Shown in pieces: positions 35,272 through 46,017 of a stretch of DNA of 64,000 nucleotides; the stretch's first letter is position 1, and every line of letters begins with the position of its first letter. The DNA is taken from NCBI RefSeq assembly GCF_017654505.1, contig NC_054538.1, positions 23,415,783 to 23,479,782 on the forward strand. Direction: 5' to 3'. The stretch is from Polyodon spathula (taxonomy: Eukaryota; Chordata; Actinopteri; Acipenseriformes; Polyodontidae). The notes under the pieces are model-generated. The model had not been told where the DNA came from and did not search any database. It saw only the letters and a program-made list of their open reading frames with translations. The position numbers were made by a program, and so were the translations under genes.

Positions 35272-36549
35272 CACTGCCGGTCAAAAGTTTTAGAACACCT
35301 CCATTTTTTCCAGTTTTTATTGAAATTTACGCAGTTTAATGTCTCAATGTACTCTGAAATTAAAGCATAGAACAAATAAACAATTGGAGAAAGAAATCAT
35401 GGAATTGTTTTGTTTAACAAAATGTAATCAAAATTTTTGACTCGTCAAAGTAGCCACCTTTTGCAGATATAACAGCCGAACACACTCGTGGCATTCTTTC
35501 TACAATGGAAATCAAATATTGTTTGGAAAGTTCTTCCCAACACTGTTGCAGAAGTTCCCACAAATGTGTTGCACTTGTAGGTTGCTTTTCTTTCACCTTT
35601 CTGTCCAGTTCATCCCAAACCAGCTTGATGGGGTTTAAGTCTGGAGACTGTGCTGGCCATTCCATGATTTGAAGCCTACCATCTTGTTCTTTTCTTCTAA
35701 GGTAGTTCTGACATAGCTTGGAGGTATGTTTTGGGTCATTATCTTGCTGTAGGATGAACCCCAACTAGGCATATACCAGAGGGCATTGCATGGCATTGCA
35801 AAATGCTGTGGTAGCCATTTTGATTCAGGGTGCTACTCTGTGCAAGTCGCCAACTCTGGATCCAGCAAACCCCAGACCATCACGCTTCCTCCTCCATGTT
35901 TGACAGTTGGTGTCACACACCGAGGAACCATCTTTTCGCCAACTCAACGGCGTACAAAAACCCTGCGTGATGAACCAAAGATTTCAAATTTTGATTCATC
36001 GGTCCATAAGACCTTCATCCAGTCTTCAGTAGTCCACTGGCGGTGCTTCATGGCCCAGGCAAGACTTTTTTTCTTATTTTGCCATCTTAGCATGGCTTTC
36101 TTACTGCCACTCGACCTGTCAAACCCGCAGCTCAAAGTCTTCTCTTCACAGTTGAAACTGAGACTTGCTTACTTCGACCATTGTTAAGCTGTGCTTGAAG
36201 CTGTTGTCCTGTGAGCCGCCTATCATGCAAGCTGTTGACTCTCAGAAACTTGTCTTCTCATTCTGTTGTGGCTTTGGGTCTGCCAGACCTCTTCCTGTCA
36301 GAGTTTCCTCCAGTTTCCAAGTGCCTTTTGATGGTGTAGGAAACTGTACTCACTGACACCTTGGCTTTCTTTGCAATTTCTCTAAAGGAAAGACCTACAC
36401 TTTTAAGGGTTATAATGGTCTGTCTGTCTTCCTTTGTTAATTGCCTTTTTCTCGCCAGTATGATAGCAATATACTACTTCCTGCAGTATAATACTGTCCA
36501 AATAATGCTTAAGAGGGTGTAGTAACACTGTCTGTTCCAACACTGCTTT
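35272..36549 (-). mobile_element. Tc1-like transposon A with broken transposase
   Basis: The left end is TA followed by CACTGCCGGTCAAAAGTTTT, a known fish Tc1 terminus. On the minus strand the transposase reads from about 36458: an N-terminal paired-like helix-turn-helix (TIITLKSVGLSFREIAKKAK), a GRPKATTE linker, VLWTDESKFEIFG with the first catalytic Asp, then LQQDNDPKHTSK with the second, and SPDLNPIKLVWDELD, where E is the third acid. Stops at several sites and at least one shift kill it. The right terminus is missing: the sequence stops at the TA where transposon B begins. Confidence 0.85.
35414..36458 (-). pseudogene. Tc1 transposase A
   Basis: DDE transposase of the Tc1/mariner superfamily, which cuts and pastes at TA dinucleotides. 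The longest intact pieces are 35764-35414 (116 codons, catalytic C-terminal half) and 36135-35944 (63 codons, around the first Asp). In-frame stops occur near the end of the DNA-binding region and before the catalytic half. The first residue of the usual MARKRQ start reads Leu here, so the start codon is probably lost too. Confidence 0.8.
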
Positions 36550-36551
36550 TA

Positions 36552-38084
36552 CAGTGGCTTGCGAAAGTATTGACCCCCCCCTTGGCATTTTATTTATTTT
36601 ATTGCCTTACAACCTAGAATTAAAATTGATTTTTTGGGGGTTTGTATCATTTGATTTACATAACATGCCTACCACTTTGAAGATGCAAAATATTTTGTAT
36701 TATGAAACAAACTAGTAAGACATAAAAACAGAAAACTTGAGCGTGCATAAGTATTCACCCCCCCAAAAGTCAATACTTTGTAGAGCCACCTTTTGCAGCA
36801 ATTACAGCTGCAGTTCTCTTAGGGTATGTATCTATAAGCTTGGCACATCTAGCCTCTGGGATTTTTGCCCAAGGCAAAACTGCTCCAGCAACTTCAAGTT
36901 GGATGGGTTCCGCTGGTGTACAGCAATCTTTAAGTCGTACCACAGATTCTCAATTGGATTGAGGTCTGGGCTTTGACTAGGCCATTCCAAGACATTTAAA
37001 TGTTTCCCCTTAAACCACTCGAGTGTTGCTTTAGCAGTATGCTTAGGGTCATTGTCCTGCTGGAAGGTGAACCTCCGTCCCAGTCTCAAATCTCTGGAAG
37101 GCTGAAAGAGGTTTCCCTCAAGAATTTCCCTGTATTTAGTGCCATCCATCATTCCTTCAATTCTGATCAGTTTCCCAGTCCCTGCCGATGAAAAACATCC
37201 CCACAGCATGATGCTGCCACCACCATGCTTCACTGTGGGGAAGGTGTACTCGGGGTGATGAGAGGTGTTGGGGTTGCACCTGACGTAGCGTTTTCCTTGA
37301 TGGCCAAAAAGCTCAGTTTTAGTCTCGTCTGACCAGAGTACCTTCTTCCATATGTTTCGGGAGTCTCCCACATGCCTTTTAGCGAACACCAAACGTGTGT
37401 GCTTATTTTTTTCTTTAAGCAATGGCTTTTTTCTGGCCACTCATCCGTAAAGCCCAGCTCTGTGGAGTGTACGGCTTAAAGTGGTCCTATGGACAGATAC
37501 TCCAATCTCCGCTGTGGAGCTTTGCAGCTCCTTCAGGGTTATCTTTGGTCTCTTTGTTGCCTCTCTGATTAATGCCCTCCTTGCCTGGTCCGTGAGTTTT
37601 GGTGGGCGGCCCTCTCTTGCCAGGTTTGTTGTGGTGCCATATTCTTTCCATTTTGTAATAATGGCTTTAATGGTGCTCCGTGGGATGTTCAAAGTTTCTG
37701 ATATTTTTTTATAATCCAACCCTGATCTGTACTTCTCCACAACTTTGTCCCTGACCTGTTTGGAGAGCTCCTTGGTCTTCATGGTGCCCCTTGCTTAGTG
37801 GTGTTGCAGACTCTGAGGCCTTTCAGAACAGGTGTATATATACTGAGATCATGTGACAGATCATGTGACACTTAGATTGCACACAGGTGGACTTTATTTA
37901 ATTAACTATGTGACTTCTGAAGGTAATTGGTTGCACCAGATCTTATTTAGAGGCTTAATAGCAAAGGGGGTGAATACATATGCACGCACCACTTTTACGT
38001 TATTTATTTTTTAGAATTTTTTGAAAAGTTATTTTTTCATTTCACTTCACCAATTTGGACTATTTTGTGTATGTCCATTACATG
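36552..38084 (-). mobile_element. Tc1-like transposon B, right end missing
   Basis: The left end is TA then CAGTGGCTTGCGAAAGTATT at 36552, a different fish Tc1 family from transposon A. Its right side keeps the family's untranslated region (CAAAGGGGGTGAATACATAT, then TTCACTTCACCAATTTGGAC), but the sequence breaks off near 38084 without the inverted terminus. Transposon A resumes nowhere beyond it, so B seems to have landed in A and the far side of both was later lost. Confidence 0.85.
36832..37782 (-). pseudogene. Tc1 transposase B, split by one nonsense codon and a late frameshift
   Basis: Two same-frame pieces. 37782-37441 (113 codons) holds the DNA-binding domain: KELSKQVRDKVVEKYRSGL, SETLNIPRSTIKAIITKWKE and the GRPPKLTDQARR linker. 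37440-36832 (202 codons) holds the catalytic domain: VLWSDETKTELFG with the first Asp, FQQDNDPKHTAK with the second, and SPDLNPIENLWYDLK with the Glu. The separating TGA stands where the family usually has CGA (Arg), a CpG-type transition. The C-terminus (EQFCLGQKSQRLD...) departs from the family pattern, indicating a frameshift in the last 40 residues. Otherwise the length, about 340 residues, is normal. Confidence 0.9.
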
Positions 38085-38924
38085 ACATTTTTCACTTTTT
38101 GGTAACCTAAACTTTTTTGTTTTTTTTAACCTGTGGCAGTTTTACAGCTTACCTTTGTACCATTTCAGGTTATTCACTGGACTTGACTTTTGTTTTGGTC
38201 TTGAAATACTATTTCTATAGGGGAATTACTCAAGCACTCATGGAGCCCTTTTTTTCTACTCATGCATTTTAATGAATGACTAAGTCTGTTCATTTCCCCA
38301 TCCATGCATTTAAATAAGTAATTGTATTTTGCAAAGCCTTCCTCAAAGGTAGTGAAATTATTTGTATAATTAAAACCTAGAACTTTATACAGCAGTGCTT
38401 GTGAATCTCTTGCCGTATAGAAACTTTTAAAAGTAGCACACTGTGTTAACCTGTGTGACAGGATAGCCGGGAGGACACTCGGAGACAATAAAACTGTAAT
38501 GAAAGCGCAGCTGCGCTGTTTTAATCAACAAAAAGTAAATCAAAAAGCCAAACAAAACCACTGGTCACAGAGCCAAAAATAAAAGGTCAAACAAAAAACT
38601 GTTCAGGCTGGGTAGAGCCTTTACTGAACTTTGTAACACAGAAACATTCACCCAAAAACACCTCCACCAAACAAATTAATTTCCCCCTTTTTATAGCATG
38701 TGGCTGGAGCCTAATTACACCGTGTAACAATTTTTTTTTTTTTGGTTCCTGGGTAGTAAGTGTTATTTCCTAATTGCTTATGCCTCAAAAGTATAGAAAA
38801 TGCCTATTCCCCACAAACTTTGCTTTTGTGACCAGGACAGTGATATTTTGAAATTTACCTATTTTCCAGAACATTCCAGATAGATTCAGTGCTGAGTAAA
38901 CTTGGCGTAACTTCTAGAACTTTC

Positions 38925-38962
38925 CAGTAATATAAATAGTAGTATAAATACAGGGGCCTTAA
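38925..38962 (+). promoter_or_regulatory. Putative TATA box of the transposase gene
   Basis: AATATAAATAGTAGTATAAATACAG gives two TATAAAT motifs (listed here in two parts: AATATAAATAG and AGTATAAATACAG), about 75-90 bp before the transposase ATG at 39023. The spacing suits a polymerase II promoter inside the element. Confidence 0.4.
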
Positions 38963-39022
38963 GCCCACCAGTTCAGTTTAGTTCCAGCTGCCTAAGTGGA
39001 TACATATCTGGATTTTTCTGAG

Positions 39023-39220
39023 ATGGCATCAAGAGGCTGCAAGCATCCGGCAGACGCATTTTGCTATGTCTGCGGCCAATTTATCAAGACAAGAGCAAGA
39101 AAGTACTCCGTGGAAGCATCTGCTAAGATGTGTGAGGCCTACAAGGCATATTTTGGCATGCCTGTCGGGGATCAAGACAAACCCTGGGCACCTCATTTCA
39201 CCTGCGAGCACTGCAAAAAG
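39023..39220 (+). pseudogene. Transposase exon 1: N-terminal zinc-binding region
   Basis: The ATG at 39023 is chosen because the conserved sequence MASRGCKHPADAFCYVCGQF starts there. Residues 6, 14 and 17 (C..., CYVC) and the pair CEHC at 61-64 look like a split Cys-rich zinc-binding module, probably for DNA binding. The exon ends AAAAAG|GTAAGA, a good splice donor, at 39220. An intron of about 185 bp, AT-rich and full of stops, follows. Homologous proteins that I recall from arthropod and fish genomes start in the same way. Confidence 0.7.
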
Positions 39221-39405
39221 GTAAGATGGACAATTGTTGCTCGGAATTTTATGTTATAAAATTTGTTAATTTTTAAAATTGTAAAAGTTTTTAATTTTAA
39301 AATGTTTTACAATTTTCAATGTTATTGAAAAAATATATCATATATGAAAAATGTTACGAGAATCTCGTACACATTAGTCATGGTTGAAATAAATGTATTT
39401 TTGTA

Positions 39406-40872
39406 GGATGGTACAGAGGGGAAAAGAGAGCCATGAAGTTCGCTATCCCAAGAATTTGGCAGGAACCCACTGACCACTCAAGCAACTGCTACTTCTGCAT
39501 GGTGGACCCTTCCAAACGTTGGATTGGCAAGAATGCACCTGCTGTCACGTATTCGGACCATCCTTCATCCATCTCCCCAGTGCCACACTACCATGAGCTC
39601 CCAATACCCACTCCTCCGGAGAGAGAGCAGCCATCTTTAGAAGAGAGCAGCAAGTCAGAGAGCGAGGAAGACGTTGTAGATCCAGATGACAATTTCAGAG
39701 GTGGAGGTGAGGAGAGAAACCCATACTACCCCAACCAAAAAGACCTCAACGACTTGATTAGAAATCTTGGTCTCACCAAGTCCAGTGCCGAGCTTTTGAC
39801 GTCTAGGCTCAAGCAGTAGAACTTGTTGGACGAAAGTATGCAAGTCGCAGATCAGAGGAAGCATCAACAACCTTTTTCCAGCTTCTTCACCCGTCAAGAT
39901 GGGTTCTGCTTCTGCCACAATGTGACCAGTCTGTTCGAGGCAATCGGAATCGTCTGTAACCAGAATGAGTGGCGCCTCTTCATTGACAGCTCATCCAGGA
40001 GCCTCAAAGCCGTGCTGCTCCATAATGGTAACAAGTACCCGTCTCTTCCCCTGGCTCACTCTGTGCACCTCAGAGAGGATTACAACAGCATCAAGACCTT
40101 GCTGGATGCCTTGAAGTATGATGAGTACGGCTGGGAGGTCATAGGAGACTTCAAAATGGTGGCATTCCTGATGGGTCTCCAAGGCGGTTTTACCAAGTTT
40201 CCCTGCTATCTTTGCCTTTGGGACAGCAGGGACACCAAGGTGCACTACCATAGGCGGGACTGGCCACAGCGGACCGAGTTCTCTGTGGGGAGGAACAACG
40301 TCAAGTGGGAGCCACTGGTGGACCCCCGGAAGGTGCTGATGCCACCACTGCACATCAAATTGGGCCTTATGAAACAATTTGTCAGAGCTATAGATAAGGA
40401 GTACCTTCAAGACTTCTTCCCTAAGCTGTCTGAGGCAAAGGTCAAAGCCTGTGTCTTCGTCGGACCACAGATAAAGAAGATCCTGGAGTGCAATGAATTC
40501 CCCAAGAAGCTCACTAGTAAGGAGAAAGAGGCTTGGAACAGCTTTGTCGCAGTGGTTCGGGGCTTCCTGGGCAATCACAAGGCCGAAAACTGTGTGGAGC
40601 TGGTTGAGACTCTGGTGAAGAACTATGGCACAATGGACTGTATGTTGTCCCTCAAAGTCCATATCCTTGATGCTCATCTTTATAATTTCAAGGAGAACAT
40701 GGGAGCATATTTGGAGGAGCAAGGCGAGCGCTTCCACCAAGATATACTGGACTTTGAACGCTGCTACCAAGGACAGTATAACGAGATCATGATGGGAGAC
40801 TACATTTGGGGGCTGATTCGTGAAAGTGATTTACAGTATAATCGTAAATCTCGAAAAACTACTCCCTTCTAA
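39406..40872 (+). pseudogene. Transposase exon 2: catalytic region, one in-frame TAG
   Basis: The exon opens near TTTTTGTAG|GATGG; in the conserved frame it reads GWYRGEKRAMKFAIPRIWQE. The exact junction is unsettled by one or two bases. An acidic Ser/Glu linker follows. A single TAG at 39817-39819 (in RLKQ*NLL, where Trp would need only one base change) interrupts it. Then come 349 more codons. Candidate catalytic acids are D in WRLFIDSS (39985), D in VIGDFKMV (40147) and E in QGERFHQDI (40726). A CYLCLWDSRD block follows the second Asp, a zinc-binding insert as in some DDE transposases. A C-terminal DYIWGLIRESDLQYNRKSRK ends the protein. Total length about 550 residues. I cannot assign a named superfamily. 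Confidence 0.8.
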
Positions 40873-41661
40873 ATCTTTTGTAGTCATTTTTTTATTACTT
40901 TAGTATAAATACATGTTAATTTGGATTCATATGTTTTTTTCTGTCTTTATTTGAATGAAAAGACACAAATTCGCCCTTTTCTCATTGGAAATAGGTAAAT
41001 TTCAAAATATGACTGTCCTGGTCACAAAAGCAAAGTTTGTGGGGAATAATAGCCATTTCCTATACTTTCAAGGCATAAGCAATTAGGAAATAACACTTAC
41101 TACCCAGGAACAAAAATTGTGTTACATAGTGTTATCAATTATTCAATTAGCTCCAGCCACATTCTCACATGTATTTTGGCAGGGATAGGAAATTAACCCC
41201 ATCCTTGCCAACCACCACCAAATCACCACAGCACAATATTTACAGACAGGGCCCTGCCCTGCCACACCTGCCATTAGTTGTTTCTTTACATTTTGTATTT
41301 AAAGAAAAAAAAAACTATGGAGGCTTAGGTGATCATTCTGTAAACATGGGATAGTAATTACAGCTAATTATTTATCATTACATACTCCTGTAGGTTTCCT
41401 ATAAAGAAATGTAAGAGTTTTATGAAACATTTGAGCTTGCAAAATGCATATATTTAAAGACATACAGTGTATATTTGTAGGTATGAATGGTGGAACATGT
41501 TATGAGTACAGACAACAGCTGTTCATTTTTATCTGTGGTCTAGTTTCTTGGAAAATGTTAAAGCTGCATGCAACTTTAATTAGTATGTTTAATGATGCAA
41601 GTTACTGATGGCTTTTTTTTTTTGTGTTTTGGGCTGGAGACAGTATGGTTTTTGAACAATA

Positions 41662-42843
41662 TAGTCAACTGCTGTTAACTTGACTGGTGGATAACTCGAC
41701 ACCTTCGCTTAATTCGACAGACAGTCTTGGTCCCGGATTTTCTCCATAAAAAAATATATATTCATCCTGCCTTTTAATTCAACACTTTACTCGTAACTCG
41801 ACACTTATTACTGGTACTGGAGCGATAACTCAACACTGTCATTTTATGTGACTGAAATGGATCATTCATTCATTCATTCACAGCTACCAAGTGCAGCTGA
41901 TTACAATATCAGTTCACAATGAGTGTGAAGCGAAAAATTAGTTCTCGTTTAATTGACTTTAAAAGCTCAGGTTGGGGGCTCCTGAGTGGCACATCCGGTA
42001 AAGGCATTCCTTGTGGAGTGCAGGATGCGCCATATAGCCTAGAGGTTGCTGGTTCGGGTCCAGGCTATTCCACTGCCCACCATGGATAGGAATTCCCAGG
42101 GAGCAGCGCACAATTGGCCAAGTGCCACCCGGGTGGAGAGGGTCTAGGTCAGCCAAGGTTATCCTTCGCTGTAGCTCCAAGGCATTTGCGTGGCGGGCCT
42201 GCAGAGTGAAAAGAAGCGGACGTCTGCCAGCACATGTTTCAGAGGACGTGTGTGTCCATCGTCTTCTCTCCCGAGTCAGAGCAGGGGTGGCAGAGTTGAG
42301 CCGGGTTGAAATTTAAAAAATGTAATTGGACATTTCAAATTGGGGAGAAAATAAGAAAAATAATTGGTGATTCCAAATTTTATATTTAAAAAAAACTTGG
42401 TTATTCAGGACAACAAGCTTGTCAGTGGAACTTTAAAAGCTGAAAGTTGTTTTATTATTGCTTTAGTTCACTGACTTAATTCTGTAAAATATATATTTCT
42501 TAACTTTTGCTATTTAAGCTGTCAAATTAGACGGTACAGGCTAATAACTAAAATTATAGTCAATAGTTTGTGCACAGTTTGTGGCTGGATTATCTTCGTG
42601 AAAATAACGAAGTAGTTATTTTATGAATTCTTATTTCTCTACCAAGTTTGTACAGTACTGTATATTGTAACTGATACATGCACTGCAGTTCTTTTAACTA
42701 TTAAACTTGCAAATACTGTAAATGTGTGAGTTCTGTTACTTGTATGCATGTTAATCCATGGCTCATGGTCACCCGTGGTTAACTCAACACCTTGTATAAA
42801 TCAGGCATCCCACATGGGATGTCGAGTTAACCGAAGTTGACTG
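41662..42843. mobile_element. Pogo/Tigger-like MITE interrupted by a SINE
   Basis: The left end TAGTCAACTGCTGTTAACTT and inverted right end CAGTCAACTTCGGTTAACTC are terminal repeats, with TA outside both (41660-41661 and 42844-42845). Subterminal 'taactcgacac' motifs recur at both ends. No transposase frame is present. A SINE at 41973-42385 has landed inside, so the MITE itself is about 770 bp. Confidence 0.65.
41973..42385 (+). mobile_element. tRNA-headed SINE
   Basis: The head GGGGGCTCCTGAGTGGCACA with the later GGTTCGGGTCC (42051-42061) supplies the A-box-like and B-box promoter elements of RNA polymerase III, as in tRNA-derived SINEs. A GC-rich body of about 280 bp follows. It then has an AATTGGACATTTCAAATTGG stretch and an A-rich tail near 42350. 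The sequence resembles a SINE I associate with sturgeon and other non-teleost fishes. It is not a functional tRNA. Confidence 0.75.
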
Positions 42844-42845
42844 TA

Positions 42846-44520
42846 TTGTTTTTGTGAAATAAAATTGTTATTAAAAATTAATTTTACAATTTAAACCTCC
42901 ATCAAGCCCTGGAAGTATTTACCATTTTTACCTTTGTGGTGGGCCCTCCAGCAGTATTTTCCTGCTTAAGAGATGCCTGGGCATAAAATCAATATTGGTC
43001 CTGATTTTCTAGGGACCTCTCACAATAATTGCAACATTCATAGTTAATCCTGATGAAAGCCACAGTTAGTTAATTATTTCTTTATAACGATGCTGTGATG
43101 TTCGATAAGTTAATAGAAATCACCATAGACTCCTTAACCTTCACAGCTCACATATTGATTTACTCTGCAGTATTATCCACTAAACCTACGTATATATTAC
43201 TAGTGGTTAGGCCCCATATGACTGGAGGGATTTAGCCAGGAAGCACGATGAGATAAATATCAGATTGTGTTTTTGTCCTTGTTTTTACTAAACACCATCA
43301 GTCAATAAGGCTATTTACATAATCATACCATTAAGGTCAGACCAGGTCTGGAAACTAAAGTTGCATCACACATTGCCTTGGCCCAGGGTTAGGTGAGTTT
43401 TACATAGGCTAGGGAGTCCCGTCTTTATCTAAAGAAGATATAAAATCAAGGTGGTACTAGGAAGATATTCACAAATGTCGTTCCTCTCTCAATTTTGAAC
43501 ATGTTATATGTTATATGACAGATTAGGGATGTTTGTATAAAAGTACACAAAAAAAGTTTAGACCACACGTCGTTTAGAGTTAGTAATCTAACAGCATGTA
43601 TTTAATCCCGAAAACATTTTGTTGTACACCAATAAGTCATTTTATTTGCATCTGTCTTTAATGCCTTAATTAAACAAATATAAATCAATAGTCTATGTGA
43701 GGTCCGTTGTGGATCAGCTTCTTTCATCGAAGCAGCCTCAACAGTGAACTTTTTTTTAATTTATTTTTTATAAAAAATAACCAGAACCATATATATAAAC
43801 ATACACCTGAACATATTTCAATAGCCTTGTTAAATTTAATTTATGTAGCCAACAGTAAGTACATCGTGGTATTAAAAAAGATGCTAACATTAATTCCATT
43901 CCTTGGTCACTAATACTGCAATATTTAAAAATAACAAGGCTCAACTTTTTGCCATTGAGCAGTTTTTAAACATTATAGTAAATATTTGAACAACAGTAAA
44001 ATAAACAATTAAGTTTTCACTTGTAAAAAGTATTTATTTACTAAAAGTCTTTACACGCCAATGCATAAAAACTAACCTGGCTGCTGCAGAACGACGACTA
44101 CTGATGGTCTGTGCCTGGATACAGTAGATACAGTCCCTGTATAAATTCCACAACAAAATACATTATATCATTGGAAACTGTGGATATATTGGGATTTAAT
44201 TTCTGATTTAAGGTTGCCTAACTACAAGCACTAAAACACAAAGTGGTCATATTTATGGCCGTATATGGTCGTTCTATTTAGGCACAAAAGGGTTAAGTGC
44301 ATTGCCTTCTTTACCTGTTTGAATATTTCCCTTGTGAATATAATTCTGTGCCACACTTTATTATTTTTTTTTGGGAGTTATATAAACACAGAGTAGGTGG
44401 GCTTGGCAGTGTTAAAATCACATTGTCAAATGATTTGAATGGAATGTGGAATGCTGGTCCGTCCAGGCACTTAAGGTTCTCCTGACTAGCTGAAAGCAAG
44501 CTACGTAAAGGCAGATATAG
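42846..44520. other. Gene-free stretch, 1.7 kb
   Basis: No recognisable frame or repeat. A T-run of 25 nt follows at 44521-44545. Confidence 0.45.
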
Positions 44521-44545
44521 ATTTTTTTTTTTTTTTTTTTTTTTT

Positions 44546-45070
44546 CTTTTAGACTAGCTGCTGAAGCGGAACAGCAAGGGTGGAGAGTGCAGGTTTACTC
44601 TGTGGAGGTAGGTTGTCGAGGATCGGTGGCAGACTTCACAGCCCGGTTTCTCAGAGATGTCTGATTCAGTGGTCAAGAGTTGACGCATAATGAAAAACAT
44701 ATATGGAGCAGCAGCTGGCTCTGGTTGGACACCTAAAGCACAGTAAAAAAATTAAAACGAAACAAAACAAAAAAAGTTGATGTAAAGGAAGGTAAGTAAA
44801 CTGGGCTTAGTCGAGTGGGGGATGGAGGGGGGTGATGCTGGAACGCCAGAATCCCTGTCAAGTCCTCTTAAGGTGTTGAGGGATAGTCGACGAAACACCA
44901 AGGATGGAAGGTGCCCACTTTAAGATCCCAGAGAAGTACCCTAAGTCCAGACAGTTGTCATGCTGATGCAATAGGGAAACTGTACTGTGGTTGATCCCTG
45001 GAGCCAGCATTGCAGCCACAGACGTTGTGTGTGCTGATGCGCCAGGGATCCAAAATCTGCTGATCCAATG
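44546..45070. other. GC-richer, repeat-like stretch of unknown type
   Basis: The base composition rises above the surroundings and short segments (for example AAACACCAAGGATGGAAGG and CAATAGGGAAACTGTACTG) look like repeat-derived coding remains. No frame is long enough to name a family. It ends against the TA tract at 45074. Confidence 0.3.
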
Positions 45071-45073
<3 letters not shown>

Positions 45074-45145
<72 letters not shown>

Positions 45146-45172
45146 AGTGTATATAATACACAACACACACAC

Positions 45173-45203
<31 letters not shown>

Positions 45204-45234
45204 CCATGTGTAATATATATATATATATATATAT
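45074..45234. repeat. (TA)n/(CA)n microsatellite cluster
   Basis: About 33 TA units, then short CA and TA tracts separated by 10-20 nt. Confidence 0.95.
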
Positions 45235-45344
45235 CTATCAAACCAAGATGGACATTTGCAAACGCCTAGCTCTTACGAGCACTGGAACCTCAACTATCAA
45301 AAAGGACAGCTAAGCTTTTTACCTGGGGAGAGCGGAGCAGGGAA

Positions 45345-45991
45345 CTAATGTAGGAACCATGGCCGGTGGTGTAGAATCCTGGGCTCCAGGTCTAGCCCAG
45401 AAAGGTCTAGGGTATCCAGGAGCAAGGGGCAAGGGACCGTACCTGGCAGCACCGGACTGGATCGCTGGGGTGGTGGATGGGGCAGTGGTGGAGGTGGGCT
45501 CCTCACCTCCTTCCCCTTGTGTCTGTAGCCACCAGCAGTACCTGTTGCTCCGTTAGCTGCCCCTCTTGCCCGCTGTCTGCCCATCCTGCTGCTCTGCAGG
45601 CAACGGCTCCACCTTCTCTGGGGCAGGAGTCAGCGGGGCTTCACTCGCCTGCTTCCATTTTTGGAGCAGTAGCTCCAGCTCAGATGGTTCCTGCTCCGGT
45701 TGCCCTCGTTCCTGATTCCACTTCCTGTTCTCTTCCTCTTGAGCAGCTGTATTTTTATTCAATTCAATTCTTCTATGCTTTCCATTTTTCTCTGGGTTGT
45801 AGGGGCGCCCACACATGCTGCCCTGAGTGAACAGACCGCCACCTTTAAATAGCCTACACCAGCATCTAATTTACAATTTCCCAGGTGCGAGTGATAACTA
45901 ACAATAAACACATTTACAATTTTTTTCTAACAAACATACATGTGCACATGATTTTGGCAGGGAGGATTTTAACTCTCCCTGGCCGGTTACA
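45345..45991 (-). mobile_element. LTR retroelement 5' end with gag-like remnant
   Basis: On the minus strand an LTR-like start TGTAACCGGCCAGGGAG (plus 45975-45991) is followed by a TATTTAAAGG promoter-like motif and a 87-codon frame (45816-45553). That frame is rich in E, Q, K and P (SELELLLQKWKQASEAP). A proline-rich frame (45584-45345) overlaps it in another register. The charged, repetitive style matches the gag leader of the LTR element at 54686-56428, so this is probably a related copy. No 3' LTR was found. Confidence 0.4.
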
Positions 45992-46017
45992 GTGTGTAAA
46001 ATACACACACACACACA

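Larger units (their letters stand above)
38718..41131 (+). mobile_element. Nearly intact 2.4-kb DNA transposon with CACYRTG ends and unusual transposase
   Basis: The left end is CACCGTGTAACAATTTTTTT and the inverted right end CACTATGTAACACAATTTTT. Similarity between the two ends continues inward for about 150 bp (through GTTCCTGGGTAGTAAG, TTGCTTATGCC, TTTGTGACCAGGACAGT and ATTTTGAAATTTACCTATTT). TTA lies on both flanks (38715-38717 and 41132-41134), a 3-bp target duplication. Such ends and TSD length are those of CACTA/EnSpm (CMC) elements. Inside is one gene with two exons and a single nonsense codon. It lies within the older solo LTR. Confidence 0.85.
38454..41266 (-). mobile_element. Solo LTR, about 396 bp, split by a later transposon
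   Basis: The outer ends on the + strand are TGTGACAGG at 38454 and CCTGCCACA ending at 41266. They are flanked on both sides by CCTG (38450-38453 and 41267-41270), a perfect 4-bp target duplication. On the minus strand the LTR has a TATA-like CTATAAAAAGGGG and an AATAAA-like region. The transposon at 38718-41131 with its TTA duplication accounts for the difference between 2813 bp and the LTR length. No gag or pol adjoins it. Confidence 0.8.

Noticed and set aside
36737..37714. Several + strand frames of 60-80 codons over transposons A and B
   Set aside because: Antisense to Tc1 transposase, with no independent support.
39991..40770. 259-codon minus-strand frame
   Set aside because: It is the antisense shadow of the transposase exon; the + strand frame has the conserved motifs and the codon pattern.
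42040..42070. tRNA gene suggested by the B-box GGTTCGGGTCC
   Set aside because: No cloverleaf or acceptor stem can be formed; it is the head of a SINE.
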